Shown piece after piece: positions 36,925 through 49,775 of a stretch of 64,000 nt of DNA. Under the pieces are notes generated by a model. That model searched no databases. It was not told the origin of the DNA and saw nothing but the letters and a program-made list of their open reading frames with translations. Source of the DNA: Cryptomeria japonica (taxonomy: Eukaryota > Streptophyta > Pinopsida > Cupressales > Cupressaceae). Every line of letters starts with the position of its first letter. The first letter of the stretch is position 1. The translations under genes were made by a program, and so were the position numbers. The DNA lies in the NCBI RefSeq assembly GCF_030272615.1, contig NC_081412.1:142188247-142252246 (forward strand), in the 5' to 3' direction.

Positions 36925-36936
36925 TGGTATCAGAGC
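36925..36936 (+). other. Primer-binding site of element C
   Basis: TGGTATCAGAGC, the initiator tRNA-Met site, two bases after the LTR. The gag-like frame is open across it. Confidence 0.95.
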
Positions 36937-36990
36937 TTGGTTCCTCGGAATAAGTCTAACAACTTGAGGAAGATCTTGAATTCAGAATCC

Positions 36991-38120
36991 ATGGAGATGA
37001 GTCTACAGAAGGAACTTGAAGTAGCACTTGAAGACTATGATGATAAAAGGTTGAAGAACTTGAAGCTACAAGATGAGTTGAATTCTGCAAAGGAATTCAT
37101 CCTTACCTTGCAGGAGAGGTTATCATCTTCTCAAGCTAAAAGGAAGGAAATTTTACAAAATCCGGATGATGAAGAGAAGAATGCTCTTAAGGAATTATGT
37201 CAGAAGCCGAGTCAGGAGAATAATGTCATGAAGAATGAAATGCAAGCCATGACCATGAGGATATCCAAGGGTATTGAAGACCAAAAGAAGAATGAAGAGA
37301 ATCTTGCTATATCTTTGAAAGATGGATCTGAGGAATGCATTAGGCTGGCACATGAGAATGATGTGTTGAGAACTGAACTAGTGCAATCACAGAATAATGA
37401 GAAAGAGTTGGAAAGAATGGTGGCAGTCCTAAGAAGTGATGTGGATGTTGCAAATGAATACAAAGAAAAGTTCAAGGTTAGTTTTGCAAGGCTTGATGAA
37501 TTATTGAAGGATCAAAGAGACACTGAAGACACTATAGGTCTTGGATTTGAGCATGGAGAAAGCTTTGGTACTGCAAATCAGGGCAATCTACCAGATAATC
37601 AGAATCTAAAATCATTGGTAAGGCAACCCAATGCACATAAATTTAATGGTAGATGCTTTGTTTGTAATAAGTTTGGTCATAGAGAAAGTCAGTGCAAGAA
37701 TAGAGAAAATCAGAATAATCATGCAGTTCTCGGTCAGTGTTCAAATTGTAAAAAGTATGGTCATAGGACATAAGATTGTAGAATTAATGTGATATGTCAT
37801 GCATGTGGAAAGTTTGGACATATGGCTAATCAATGTAGGTCAAAGAATGGTCAAGGACTCAATAAGGCAATTCAAAAGAACAATATTACTTGCTATGCAT
37901 GCAACAAAATAGGACACATTGGTAAATATTGCAGAAGAAAGAATACACCAGAAGGGAATGACACATCCACTGATAAGGGAAGGTTGATGAAATCCAGCAA
38001 GCTCATGCTAAATAGTGGGTTGGGAAATCTGATGATCAATCGACAGAGGCAAATTCCTTGATTACTCAGCCGACAGAGAAGAATGTTCCTGCACCAGCAA
38101 GAAACACATCTGGTAACTAA
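36991..38120 (+). pseudogene. Element C ORF1, Gag-like protein with four zinc knuckles
   Basis: This is the best-kept ORF1. It starts at MEMSLQKEL and has a coiled-coil region of about 210 residues rich in Glu, Lys and Leu. Four CCHC knuckles follow: CFVCNKFGHRESQC, CSNCKKYGHRT-stop-DC, CHACGKFGHMANQC and CYACNKIGHIGKYC. Only one in-frame stop interrupts it (TAA at 37771, probably from CAA), plus a frameshift near 38050 before the conserved TSGN-stop at 38118. The open frame begins at 36904 inside the LTR and crosses the primer site, but the Met at 36991 is shared with element A. It probably binds and packages RNA; no capsid family was recognised. Confidence 0.85.
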
Positions 38121-38489
38121 GGCATTAGCCTTGGGGGGGCGAGAAAATTAGTGACAAATTATGTATTACCCCCCATAGAGGTCTAAAAGCTTGTTTCACA
38201 TCTTGGTGAAGTCATTTCAGAGGATAATCGATGCTAAGATAATGGATTTTGAATTCAGTATGATATGACGACATGCATTAATATTAATAAGGAATTAGAG
38301 TTTTGTAGGATAAAAGGATAAGTTCCTTCATTTTTAATCACACAACAATCAGAATGATTTTAAGGTGATCAAGGCAATTAAGAGTATTTTCCAGGGATTT
38401 CTAGTACCTTCTGAGCAGAGTTTCAAAGGTTTTCACCGTCTTAGGTTGAGAGGTATTTTCTTTGTTTTTCATGCTAATTTTTTTAAATC

Positions 38490-38863
38490 ATGATGGCTTC
38501 TAGATCTTCTCCCGCTCTAAGAGATGTGTCTACTCCTGTTGTGGTGGACATTAAGGATCGTCTACATTTGGAATTAAAGCAATGCCCTCTAATTGCAAAG
38601 GTCAATGACTCAATCGATGCATTTTCTAGGGTTCCTGCCAGAGTTCTTTATGTGGAAGATGTGAGAGCATACATCCACTATACTCTAGAGGATCTAGGAT
38701 CAATTAGAGGATCTGGGATCATTGAAGATTAAATCAATGTACTTGTCCACTTTGCTAAACAAGGATGGATTGATCAAACCGAAATTTTAAATTCTGAAGG
38801 ATCAGGATTTCACCGATATTCTGGAGATGCCCGAGTTCGAGGATGAGATGATTCGGTACATGT
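38490..38863 (+). pseudogene. Element C ORF2, N-terminal part
   Basis: ORF2 starts MMASRSSPALRD and carries VVVDIKDRLHLEL and VLYVEDVRAYIHYTLEDL, matching the N-terminal block of element A ORF2. A stop at 38730 and a frameshift near 38800 follow; the piece then reads DFTDILEMPEFEDEMIRYM up to the solo LTR at 38864. It lies about 370 bases after ORF1, in the place where pol is normally found. Confidence 0.75.
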
Positions 38864-39925
38864 TGTTGGTATTTTGGATATGTTGATATGGTTTTGTCAT
38901 TGATGTCAACACCTATTAACACTTATCAACTCTGGCACTTGGAGAATTGGCAATGTTCATCGGCAAGCAAGTGACTTATGCACAGTCACCGGTATCTAGT
39001 ACACCGGCAAGATATATTGTTCACCGGCACTTGGAATGACATGGAAAATACTTGGTTATGTCAAAGACATCATTTGGACACTTTTTCTTGAAGATTTGTT
39101 CATTGGTATATTCATGTTTGCATATTTGTTGTTACCGACAAATAGGTACAGGATAAGCACCGAGAGGCTTATCTATTTCAGATCAGCACAACACGCTATG
39201 GAGATGATTTAATATTGTTGTAAATGAATTAAGCCGACATGTTGAATCAGATATTGCATTGGTTATTGTTTTACTTGTAAATTATTTTATTGTAATATCT
39301 TTTGTAGAGCCGACCCACTCAATTGGTCTTAGGATTTGGTATATATGTAAGATCTTGTTTGTAAGATCGATATGCGAATGTGAGAAGGATTGTAATTCGG
39401 TATATGCAAATATTAGCAGAGCTATACATAGAGACATCATTTGAAGGTTGAAGGAAGGTTTCTGTGAAGACATATCAGAACTGAACCGGTACTGAATCCA
39501 ACATATGAGGATGCTATTTTGAGCAGTACATCATTATTGGATTTAACCATCCAATTGTAGTCAGTGTGACTCCTATTTGTGTTTGAGCAGTGAGCTCTAG
39601 GCCCTTGGCATTTTTGCATGTGCAAACCCCATTTGTATACTCATACTATCTGTAATAGTATCATCTGATTGTGGGTAAGGTTTCCCACCATGGTTTTTCC
39701 CCTTACAGGGTTTCCACATACAAATATTGGTGTTATGTGTTGTTATTGTCTTTCTGTTTCATGCATTAATCTTTACCGGTACTGCAATTAACTGATAAAC
39801 TGTCTATCGGCATAAAGTTTGGTTTACCGGTATTAAGCATTAAGGTTGGTTAAGTTGTTTTTGGTTTGAATTTATTTGACAATTGATTCACCCCCCCCTC
39901 TCTTAGTTATCTCTAGGACCTAACA
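38864..39925 (+). mobile_element. Solo LTR with 5 bp target duplication
   Basis: The segment begins TGTTGGTATTTTGG and ends CTCTAGGACCTAACA. It is flanked by catgt at 38859-38863 and again at 39926-39930. Its right part carries the same plan as the element C LTR: the GTGGGTAAGGTTTCCCACC stem, TGGTTTTTCC, then a C run followed by CTCTCTTAG. It has no internal region, so it is a solo LTR left by recombination. Removing it with one duplication rejoins the ORF2 frame. Confidence 0.93.
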
Positions 39926-40924
39926 CATGTTGAGCCGAGTCCATGGTGAGTACATGTGGCTTTACTGACCCTACAAAATCACCAAGGAGGAAATTCATGC
40001 TATCACCGGTTTACCCCAGGTCAAACAGACACCGGGCAGGAGGAAGATTTTGAAAAATTAAGTGAACAAGCTAACTAGTGCCACCTTTGACAATCAGTCG
40101 ATGCAGATTATCACCATCAAGGATAAAGATGTTCAATTTGCAAGCATGGTAATTGGATACAAGATAACCCAATCCAACCGACTGAACTTAGTTTCTAGTT
40201 CCTGTATCTACTGTGCACACAAGATGGTAAAGGAAAATTTGAAATATGATCTATGTCAGTGGATGTGTGATGAATTGATTTCAAATTTGGGAAAGATTAA
40301 GGGAGAAAAGAAAGGTACATTCTGGTACGGGAATCTCATTGTCTGTTTAATGCTTTTCTTTTTAAATGAGATTCTGAGATCTAGTAAGAGGCAATGGGCC
40401 TTTGATATACTAGTAGGAAAATAGATTAAGGATGTCTTGAGGAATTTGGGATAGGACAGAGACTCCATTATGTGCCAGGGTTATTTCAAAGAATTTCATA
40501 AAGAAATGAAGAAGAGGGAAAGGATACCTAATCATATAGTTGATAAATACTCTATCGACAAATACTCTTTTGAGATCAAACAAATCATTGGTTTGGCAAA
40601 GACATCTCCTCTGAAAGCTATACAGTCTTCTCCGGAAGCAAAAACTGGCAAGGGTATATCAAAGAGGACGAAACCAAAGACCTTTATTTCTCCTATTGAA
40701 TCTAGTTTTGAGAGTAAGGAAGAAACCCCAAAGATTCCTAAGATCTACATGAGGATTCAAAGGAAGAAGCCTGAGGAAGGGAAGCTGCAGAAAACCAAAG
40801 TCACTTCTCTAGCAGCTCAGAAGAAAATTTTGAAGGAGAGTAAGCCTACTGAGAAAAGGAAACTAGCCAAGGAGTCTGCTCCTACCCCCGGTAAGAAGAA
40901 GAAATCAGATCTAGATAAAACTCT
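39926..40924 (+). pseudogene. Element C ORF2, middle domain and basic linker
   Basis: The frame resumes with LSRVHGEYMWL and the conserved domain VQFASMVIGYKI, KYDLCQWMCDELISNLGK, WYGNLIVCLMLFFLNE (40120-40375). A hydrophobic stretch in the last block could be a buried helix. Stops at about 40422 and 40452 lie before the next block (KEFHKEMKKRERIPNHIVDKY). From 40600 a Lys/Pro-rich linker with clusters such as GKKKKSD could act as a nuclear signal or nucleic-acid contact. The CACTA transposon interrupts the frame at 40924. Confidence 0.8.
40922..40924. repeat. Target-site duplication of CACTA transposon, left
   Basis: tct here matches tct at 60483-60485. Three-base duplications are diagnostic of CACTA/EnSpm elements. 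Confidence 0.9.
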
Positions 40925-40950
40925 CACTAATACATTTGGGGTCAAATTCC
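40925..40950 (+). repeat. Left terminal inverted repeat of CACTA
   Basis: CACTAATACATTTGGGGTC pairs with the right end with a few mismatches. A CCGACGG word follows at 40956, similar to the GTCGGAATT words near the right end. Confidence 0.9.
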
Positions 40951-41593
40951 GACGGAGGTTTCTAACGGACAAGGAGCATTGTGTGAAAATTTGATTTTTT
41001 ATTTTTAAAATGCCCGTGTTCATTGGAATTTCGACAACCTTGGGCATTTTATTAAAAAAAAAACACAACGCATTTTCATTTTGAAAGCAAACCGATCAAA
41101 GCAAGCGGCGACCGTCTTGCCTCCCTGCCCCCCTCGCCGAAGTGATCTTTGCATAAGCAAGGTAAGGTTTTTTTGGCAATCAAAGGAACTCTTTGTTTTT
41201 CAATGAAGGGAAACTAATTTTTTTTCGCAATCAAGGGCAACAAGTTTTTTTTTGCGAATTAATCCATTTTGTGCATATCCTGTGATCTTAAAATTCCATG
41301 AAATGACATCTCTTTGAGGTATTCCATCATACAGTTCACATGCCATGTGTATGCTACCCCATTTTGTGATTTTTGTTATTGGAGCATTTGCAACTAATTT
41401 CGGACAAAAAACCCCCTTCGATTATGCTTTGATGGATGTCCATACCTTGTTCCAAAGCTCCTATTTTGGCACACGCAGGGAGGATACTGGCAAACATTGC
41501 ATTGAGATAAACATGAATGTATTTCATGAGGATTTGAACTCAATAATATGTTATATTCTCCCAAGGATGGATGGACTATACACTTGAAAGGTA

Positions 41594-42080
41594 GATGATT
41601 AAGGATGATGCCAAGGTGAATTTTCCTTAGAATGATAGGGTTGATTTTCCTAACAACAAGTAGATTCATGTAAACTAGAGGATACAAATTTTGACAAAAT
41701 AATGGAAGGAGACTAAAACTAGATAGATTCACCTAAATGGGAGTGTAGTCATCTAAGGATAGGAAAAATTCACCATTTGCGTAAGAAAGATGGATAAGAT
41801 AAATGATTTATGTGAAATAGATTCACCTAAGAGAAAGTAGATTCACATTAGGATTGGTGTATTTTCCTAAAGATGAAGGGATAAGACTTAACAAAAAGAG
41901 GACTTAGGATGATGACAAGGAGGATTCATTTAAGGATATGGCATATTCACCTAAGGGATAGTGTATTCTCCCAAGAATATAGAAAAATTATTGATTGGTG
42001 GAATGACATACTAGATCAAGGAATGATACAAGGGTAGATTCACCTAAATATAGGGTAAATTCAGCTAAAAGGGTACCCAT
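41594..42080. repeat. Degenerate ATTCACCTAA repeats
   Basis: About ten imperfect copies of (A)GATTCACCTAA, some as GATTTTCCTAA or ATTCTCCCAA, lie at irregular spacing in about 490 bases close to the left transposon end. Such subterminal motif arrays in CACTA elements are usual binding sites for the accessory transposition protein; that role is inferred here. Confidence 0.65.
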
Positions 42081-42099
42081 GAGATTATGGTACTGAGTA

Positions 42100-45000
42100 C
42101 CTATCTATGGATGGTGTATTTGGATACAAGTATGATGAAACCATGCTTGTGTATGATGACACAAAGTCCAGATCTCTATTATAGGTCCAACATAATCTCT
42201 ATTATTTGAGACACCATTTTATTAGCTTATCCAATTAGGGTAATTTATGGGTTTAATTATGGATCATGTTGTCTATTTCCATGCACTATTGAACTTATTT
42301 GGATGTATTGTGATTATTTTAATTTTGAATTTATAAATAAATTATGTTTGTAACTTAGAAAGGGTAACTCCAATTGATGTTAGGGCAGTTTATTTGAAAA
42401 CTTATGGTGATTATTGCCCTATGTTATGTAATGGAGTTATTTTTACACTAAGTAATTAACTAGAAAAATGAATTTGTATTGTTGTACAAGTATGATGAAA
42501 CCATGCTTGTGTGTTTACTTGTTTGTGCATCCTATTGAGAACCAACCTTGTTGTTGAGGAACTCAATAAATGTGGTGTTAAGTAGAAGAATGGAAAACTC
42601 AAGAAGCTATGGTGACATATTGTGACATTAGTAGGGATTATCTCTATTGACCACACCTTTCAAAGATAGTATCCCCTAGTTCTCCTCATAGAATAGACCA
42701 TTGGATGGCTCATAGTGGTATCCTATCCTACATTTATCTTGATGGCATTGCTGATAGTTGGTATGTGGTTCTTGGTATGGGTTTCCTCTTACCCTATTAT
42801 CTTATTTATATCTTTGTTCCAACATGTGGAGATTGATTTTTGTCATGCTATGATGATTTTCATGTTTGCATGTGTTTTGACATTATGCAAATAGATATGA
42901 TGTCACACCATACTTATGTTTTGATATAGTGTAGGTGATGGTAGCGATTTGGGTTCAAAGACACAATTCCACACACACACACAAATATTTGAAGATGCAT
43001 TTTATATTAATCCTTCTTAGTGGTGATTAGTGTTGGAAGATTTGCACACATGTAAAGAGGAACTCATGTTAGATACAATAGGTTGCGTTTGATAACATAT
43101 GAATGTGCCTCATGATGTATACATATAGATTTGGTGTGTGACATGCATGCACATTTTTCCATAAGACACATTGCTATGTGGCATGTGCCCTATGCATGTC
43201 TTCTTTGTGAGGCACGTTGCTATGTACAATGTGGCCCTAGGTGTGTCTTCTCTATGAGGTGTATTGCCATGATATCTTAGGATTTGTAGTGTGTAGGCCA
43301 CAAATGCATGCATGAGGGACTATTATTATAGTCATGTTTTTTGGGCATGTAGCCTAGGCATGTCTTCTCCATTAGGTACATGGCCATGCCATGTGGGAGG
43401 TTTGTGTTCATGCCACAAATGCACACATGAGGGACTATTATTGGAGTCATGATGAATTTTCACTCTATTTAGCCACAATTTCTAGTCGTGTAGTTATGTA
43501 ATGTGCACTTTTAAGGATTGTGAAGTTTCCTTCAATTATTGATGATCTCTCATCTTTGTTGCATGGGCCAACAATTTTATTTATCTTGTTTGAATTAGTT
43601 TAATCACTATTGTGAGTTTTCTCTATTGTGTAGTTATTGTGGCTATGTTTGATTTGCTATTGGAATTGAACACATTTATTTGACTTATTATTGGTACTAT
43701 TTTTTCTTTCTTTCAATATTTATGATCTTTGGTAGTTTAGTGAAACTCTTTCTATTTTTAAATGTTGCCTTCTTTATTGTGATGTGATTCCTCACCAAGA
43801 TCGACGTAGATAACCTTAGATGAGTGTATATAAGGAATCAAACATTGGGAAATTTGAGGATAGGGGTAAGTGTTTGTTGTATGGGTAGCTACGATCCACT
43901 TGTACATTCTTAGTGATTATTGACAGCTATTTCTTGGAGGCTAATCCCATTAAACAAACAAGGGGGAAGTCATACATAATCATATGGATCCTCCCTAGTT
44001 GTGTGTGGATTCAAGAACATCATTTCATATGGTTCTTGGTTACTTTGTGAGACCATGGCATCCTCTTAGACCAATATGTGAGCCTTGTATTGTTATCCCT
44101 GCAATGTGGATGAATAAGTATATGTTAAAATAAATGCTTTGCATGCCATATAGTTGCATATGAGTTGTTCACATCATCAGATCATGATTTAGAATATGTG
44201 AATTCTTTTATCCGTGTGAAGTCGAATGATTGATTATGAAAATATGTTATACATTGAAGCATAATCTGTAAGATGTTCTCTTCAAGAAAAAATATTTATG
44301 CTTTCATAGTGAAATGTTGATGAAATGGGGCCCTAGTCTAGGAAAGTAAACTACAAACTTATACATTCACCATTTCAAAACATTTTATTGGGGAATAGTC
44401 AATTTGGTTCAATTTAATTCCTCTAGGAGAGACTAGAAATATGATTAATTGTTCCATTTTGATATGATTGGATACAATTAGATATAATTTCATTGAAGAT
44501 GAAAGAACTAAGTAAAATTATGCAAAATTGACAAGATTAAGCATAAAAAGGCAAATAATAAAGCAAAAAGCTAACATAAAGGTACATATTTGGAAATAAG
44601 ACTCTAAAATGAACCTAATCAGTTACCTATAGGGAAAATGAGGTTAGAGATAATCTACCTATATGGAAAGTGGTTAAACTCTACCTCATAGTGGCTCATC
44701 TTGAGCATTGTCGGTATATGGGCATTGATGGCATATTATATCTGGTTCTATCATTTTTGTGGGTGCAAAATTAAAAAGGCAAAATAGTATTAGTGGGATC
44801 ATGATCTCATTGAAATGGTTTTGGCTTTGCATTTATGATAGCACATTGATCACACCTTACAAAAGGTTCCAATCTCATACATAGCATCCCAAAGTAAGGT
44901 CAATAATGATGTAACTTAATGCTTAAACTAGAGTTCTGGGTAGGCATATACCGATCATTTCCAGGATTGATGCTTAAACTAGAGTTTTGGGTAGTCATAT

Positions 45001-45380
45001 ACCCATGGCATAGGGTAGGGGTGACCTGCAAACAATGCTAGTTCTAGATGCCTGTTTGCTTGGTGTATAACTTGTCAAAATTAGATCGATTGGCTACAGG
45101 TCTGCCATAAAGTTTCCAACTTATCACCAGTGAAAATACAAGAACCAAGGCTTAGAATACTCAAAAATGTCTCTTAGAAAGTCTGCAATAGGCAAACTGT
45201 TAGTAAGAATTTGCAGACACAATGCTCATAAATTCACACAATCAGCTACATTAAATACGTTCTCTATTAAGTTAAATGTTTTAAGATGAAAAAGAAGAGT
45301 TAAATGGTTTTGGTTCAATTTGCAATTTTTGTGAAGCTTTTGCATTGAAGTTTCCATAGCCTAATTTTTTTGCTTGTGAA
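42100..45380. other. Non-coding left arm of CACTA
   Basis: No convincing gene was seen between the motif array and the transposase. It contains a CA run (42974-42983) and a duplicated block: GCCACAAATGCATGCATGAG near 43297 recurs near 43413 with CACA for TGCA, each followed by GGGACTATTATT. Part of it may be the untranslated leader of the transposase transcript. Confidence 0.55.
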
Positions 45381-45388
45381 GAAAGACC

Positions 45389-48300
45389 ATGTCAGATAAT
45401 ATCAGTGAAGAACAAAATAAGGAGACAATTGCTAGATTATGGTCTAACTTGAAAAGAAAAGGTGATGGGAAATGTTATTGTCCCTGCAAAATTTGTAAGG
45501 GCTTAAAGACTAGAAGACTTCTAATCAAAACAACTAAGAAACATTGTAGGCAGCATGGTCACATTGAAGGGGGACATGATTATCATCCACTGGTAAGTTG
45601 TTCATTATATCATTTTAACAATTTATATACATAAGAAATCACTTGATAATGAGATCATGATCATGGTTTATTTATGTTGATCATTTTTATATAGGTCGAG
45701 CACCCAGGGCACATGATATGGACCAACACAACCTGAAGAATATGGTTTTCGAAGTGGAGGAACATGGAGGTGTGAATATCAAAGCTGAAGATAATGATCC
45801 CATGGAAGATGACGATCATGCACTAGAAAACACAATTGAAGATGATGGTACAAATACATTGATCCATGACACATTTAGTACTGGCATAGCTGATCATGAT
45901 GATCAGGATGACCTTGATGTTCATGATTTACCTCTTCTTGAGAAGGCATATGAGCCCCTTTACAAAGGCTCCCAAACAACTCTTCTCTCTACTGTATTGT
46001 TGTTGGTGAACTTGAAGGTTATGAATGGTTTATCCAACATAACAATCTCACGTATGTTAAGGTGTGTCATACATGTCATTATAGTTAATAAATGGCAAAT
46101 CATGTACCATTAATATTCTTTATATTAACACCTCAAACTTTTTTTTTTGTTGTTGTAGATTGATAGGTGAGTTTTTCTTACCACCATCAAATATTCTACC
46201 TCGCTCATACTGAGAATTATTTGCCATTATGAAAGATAATGGAATGGAGTATCAAACAATAGATGCTTGTCCCAATGATCATATTATATATCATAATCAA
46301 CATGAATTTGGAACAGAATGCCCTGAATGTCATATTAGTAGATATCGAACAAATCAAATAACAAAAAGGTGCCTTGCAAGGTTCTTCGTTATATTCCCAT
46401 TATTCCACGTATGCAACGATTAGTTAGGTGCACTAGCTTGGCACAATTTATGGATTACCATGCACACAATAGAAGTCGAGATGACATTATTTGAATTCCT
46501 GTGGATGGTTCAGCATTTATGGACATAAAGGAAAAGTGGCCACACTTTAAAGAAGAACCTCGTAATCTCAAGCTTTCATTGGCAGCGAACAGTGTCAATC
46601 CATTTGGAGAGTTGAGATCTGTTTACTCGGTGTGGCCTATTTTTGTTATCAACAATAATATTCCTCCATGGATGTTAATAAAGAGGGAGCACATAATGTT
46701 GGCAATGATTGTTCCAGGTATTTTATAATTTAACAGTCATCTACATTTAATTATAAATATTGCAGTAAAATGGTCATAATAATTATGTAATGTTTTTGTT
46801 CATTCCACTAGGCAAGTACCAAGTTAAAGATATGAATGTATATATTGAGCCTCTTATCGATGAGTTGCTAGAGTTATGGAATGGTGTGACCATGTATGAC
46901 ATCTCTAGACCAATAGGACAAAGACAATTTCAATTCCATGCAATACTTGTATGGACAATACATGATGCCCCAAGGCTAACACATTTTTGTGGTATGTTAT
47001 AGTGTTCAAGTTGCGCATGATAATTATAATTATAAAAATTAACAGATTTAATAGAATTATACATTATCTTGTAGGTCTTCAAACAAAGGGAAAATTTGCA
47101 TGTCCAGTTTGTGGTCCAAAGATGAAATCCCGTCATTCAAAAAGTTTAGGAAAGCAGGTGTTTGATGAGTATAGGCACTTCCTTCACAAAAATCATAAGT
47201 ATCGGAATACTAAAAAACATCTTTTCAATGGGAAAGAAGAGACTACATCAAAGTCACAAAGAATGACCCCTCACTTATGGAAGTTGGAATATAATAGAAT
47301 TAATCGTCAAGGTAATGTCATTCCATCTAATGGTTTATGTTTGGAATTTGAATTTTTCTATTGTGTTTTGTTTACTGATGATGTAATTGATGATACTGAA
47401 GGTCGTCAAGGCATGGATGACCACCTTCCAAAGGGACTAAAAAGTTATCCTAGACAATTCAGTAGGTTGCCTTACTACGAGCAGCTACAAATTGTGCATT
47501 TGTTTGATACAATGCATATTGGAAAGAATATAACAGAGACATTATGGAAAATATTGGATGGAAGGCGTGACAAAGAAAAAATTGTCAAAATTTGTAGTGA
47601 CATTGTGGAATCCAATCATGCAATGAAAAATGTCATTCAATCAAATAGCAATGGAGATCAGATTAATATAAGTACCCTTCCTTGGTTATTAACGGAGCAG
47701 CAAATCAATTCTATAAAAGAAGTCATACGAAAAATTTGATTTCCCACAGGATTTGCTGTGAACATAAACAATCTCATATCAAAGAAGAGTGAATTTGGGC
47801 CAGGGATGAAAACACATGATTGGCATACCTTCATTAAGGTAATTCGCATTCTTGTGTATTTACTATATATTTGTATACTACGCATGTACTTTTCATTGTA
47901 TTATGTTAGAAAACAATGAAAAGATCATTTTATAATTGTTGCAGTACGTTCTACCTCTATCTCTCCTAGACCACTTCGACAATAATATCAAGCAAGTCAT
48001 ATATGATCTTGGAAAATACATGAGGTAAGTAGTGATGTTTGTTCAATTTGTTGTATAGATATTATATTTGCCATTTGTTTTACTTGTTATGCAATATATT
48101 GTATATTATTTTGTAAAGTCTCGTTTATATATTTTTGCATCTTCAATCTCTTTTAGGTGGTTGTCAACTAAAGAAATCCACAAGGAAGATATTAAATATT
48201 ATAAGAGAAAAATCCCTCGTCTAATGTGTGAAATGCAAAAGTGTCTACCTTCAACTTTTTTCAATGCACAAGAACTCTACCTCATACACCAAGTTGAGGA

Positions 48301-49638
48301 GATCAAATTGTGTGGACCTGTACACACTAGGTCAATGTGGATGGTTGAGAGGCACTTGAAATTTTTGAAGGCTTTGGTTCGACATAGAGCACATCCTAAG
48401 GGTTCTATGGTGGAGGGATATATGGTATACCAAACTATGGTGTACATTACTGAATATCTTCCTAAGTTTGCAGCAAAAATCCACATAGATCGCATTTGGG
48501 ATCCCAACCCCATTAATAAATTCGAAGGGGAGCACTTGATGGGGAAAGGTAGATTGAAGAAAGTGAGAGGTAATTATAAGATGTTATTGTAGTAAATTAA
48601 TTCTTCATCTTCTAAATAAATCAGTTGTAAGTGGTCTATTAATTATTTGTACAGTTGGTCGGGAGTGCGATGCGCTACATTTGTATATTGCAAACAATCT
48701 TGATTGGATGATGGTGTGGATTGAACAATGTCAACATTCTGGTCGCACATTAACATGGGATGGTGTTGCTTCATTGGTTAAAGAAGCTCATCGTAATGGA
48801 GATTCCAATGTTACACAAAGGGAAATTGATTTAGCATATGGTTTAAGAGATCAATAGGTACGTATAATTTTATTAATCACCCGTATGTTTATCAACTCAT
48901 GATGCAATAATTTTAATATGTTAGACATATTGCAGGTCAAACACCACAAGGCTATGTGCTGCAATGGTCATAAATTTTGCATCAAATAGTTGGATGACAC
49001 GAAGAAAACTTGTGATTCTGGGATAACTACAGTCTTTGAGGTGACCAATATTTCTTCTAGAAATGACATACATCCTCAAGAGTCTCAAAATTGATACTAT
49101 GGCATTTTGGATGATATACTTGAGTGTGACTTTAATTCCTTCAAATTAGTTATGTTCGTCATCAAATGGTATAGGCTACAACTGAATAAAAATGATCCTG
49201 ATAGAACTGTTATCGAACATGATAATGGATTTACAATGGTTAATACAAGGTCGTTTGAACGAGTTGGGGATGAGCCCTATGTTCTTCCAAGTCAATGTGA
49301 GCAAGTATTTTACTCGAAGGTTCCACATAAACCGGGTTGGTCATTTGTTGTTAGACATGATCCAAGAGGAAGGCCGATAATGTATAATGTGATGGAAGAA
49401 GAAGATACTGAAGAAGTAGAAGATGATATAGATGATGATCATGATCGATAGTTAGTCGATGATGTTCCTGACAGAAATGTACACGAAGAAGAAGTTGATG
49501 ATAATGATGCTGTTGCTGCTGATGGTGATGTTGATGGTGATGGTGATGGTGATGGTGATGGTGATGGTGATGGTGATGGTGATGGTGATTGTGATGGTGA
49601 TGACGATGACGATGACGACGACGACGACGATGACGACA

Positions 49639-49684
<46 letters not shown>

Positions 49685-49685
49685 C

Positions 49686-49750
<65 letters not shown>

Positions 49751-49775
49751 GTTGGATGAAGAAGAAGATCAATGA
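45389..49775 (+). pseudogene. CACTA transposase (TNP2), multi-exon, decayed
   Basis: Exons with clean GT-AG borders can be traced at about 45389-45592, 45695-46061, 46159-46717, 46812-46991, 47075-47838, 47945-48024, 48157-48569, 48655-48857 and 48936-49775. Domains in order: a transposase-associated zinc region (CYCPCKICKG); TNP2 (TIDACPNDHIIY, then CPECHISRY, DISRP and FACPVCGPKMKSRHSK); a DUF4218-like part (FDTMHIGKNI, then MVERHLKFLKALVRHRAHPKGSM); and a DUF4216-like part (YYGILDDILECDFNSF, VLPSQCEQVFY). The protein would cut and paste the transposon. Stops at 46211, near 46490 and near 47737 are TGA where CGA fits; TAG at 48855 and 48987 fit CAG. Frameshifts lie near 46365 and at the first splice junction. 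Confidence 0.92.
49452..49775 (+). repeat. GGTGAT/GAT microsatellite coding a poly-Asp tail
   Basis: About 240 bases of (GGTGAT)n followed by (GAT)n lie in frame with the last transposase exon. After one TAG at 49449 (probably once CAG) the frame runs 107 codons as an Asp/Gly then almost pure Asp tract, ending DELDEEEDQ and TGA at 49773. The tract is preceded by acidic residues (EEEDTEEVEDDIDDDHD), so expansion began in an already acidic C-terminus. Ile-, Met- and Ser-rich readings of this repeat are artefacts. Confidence 0.85.
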
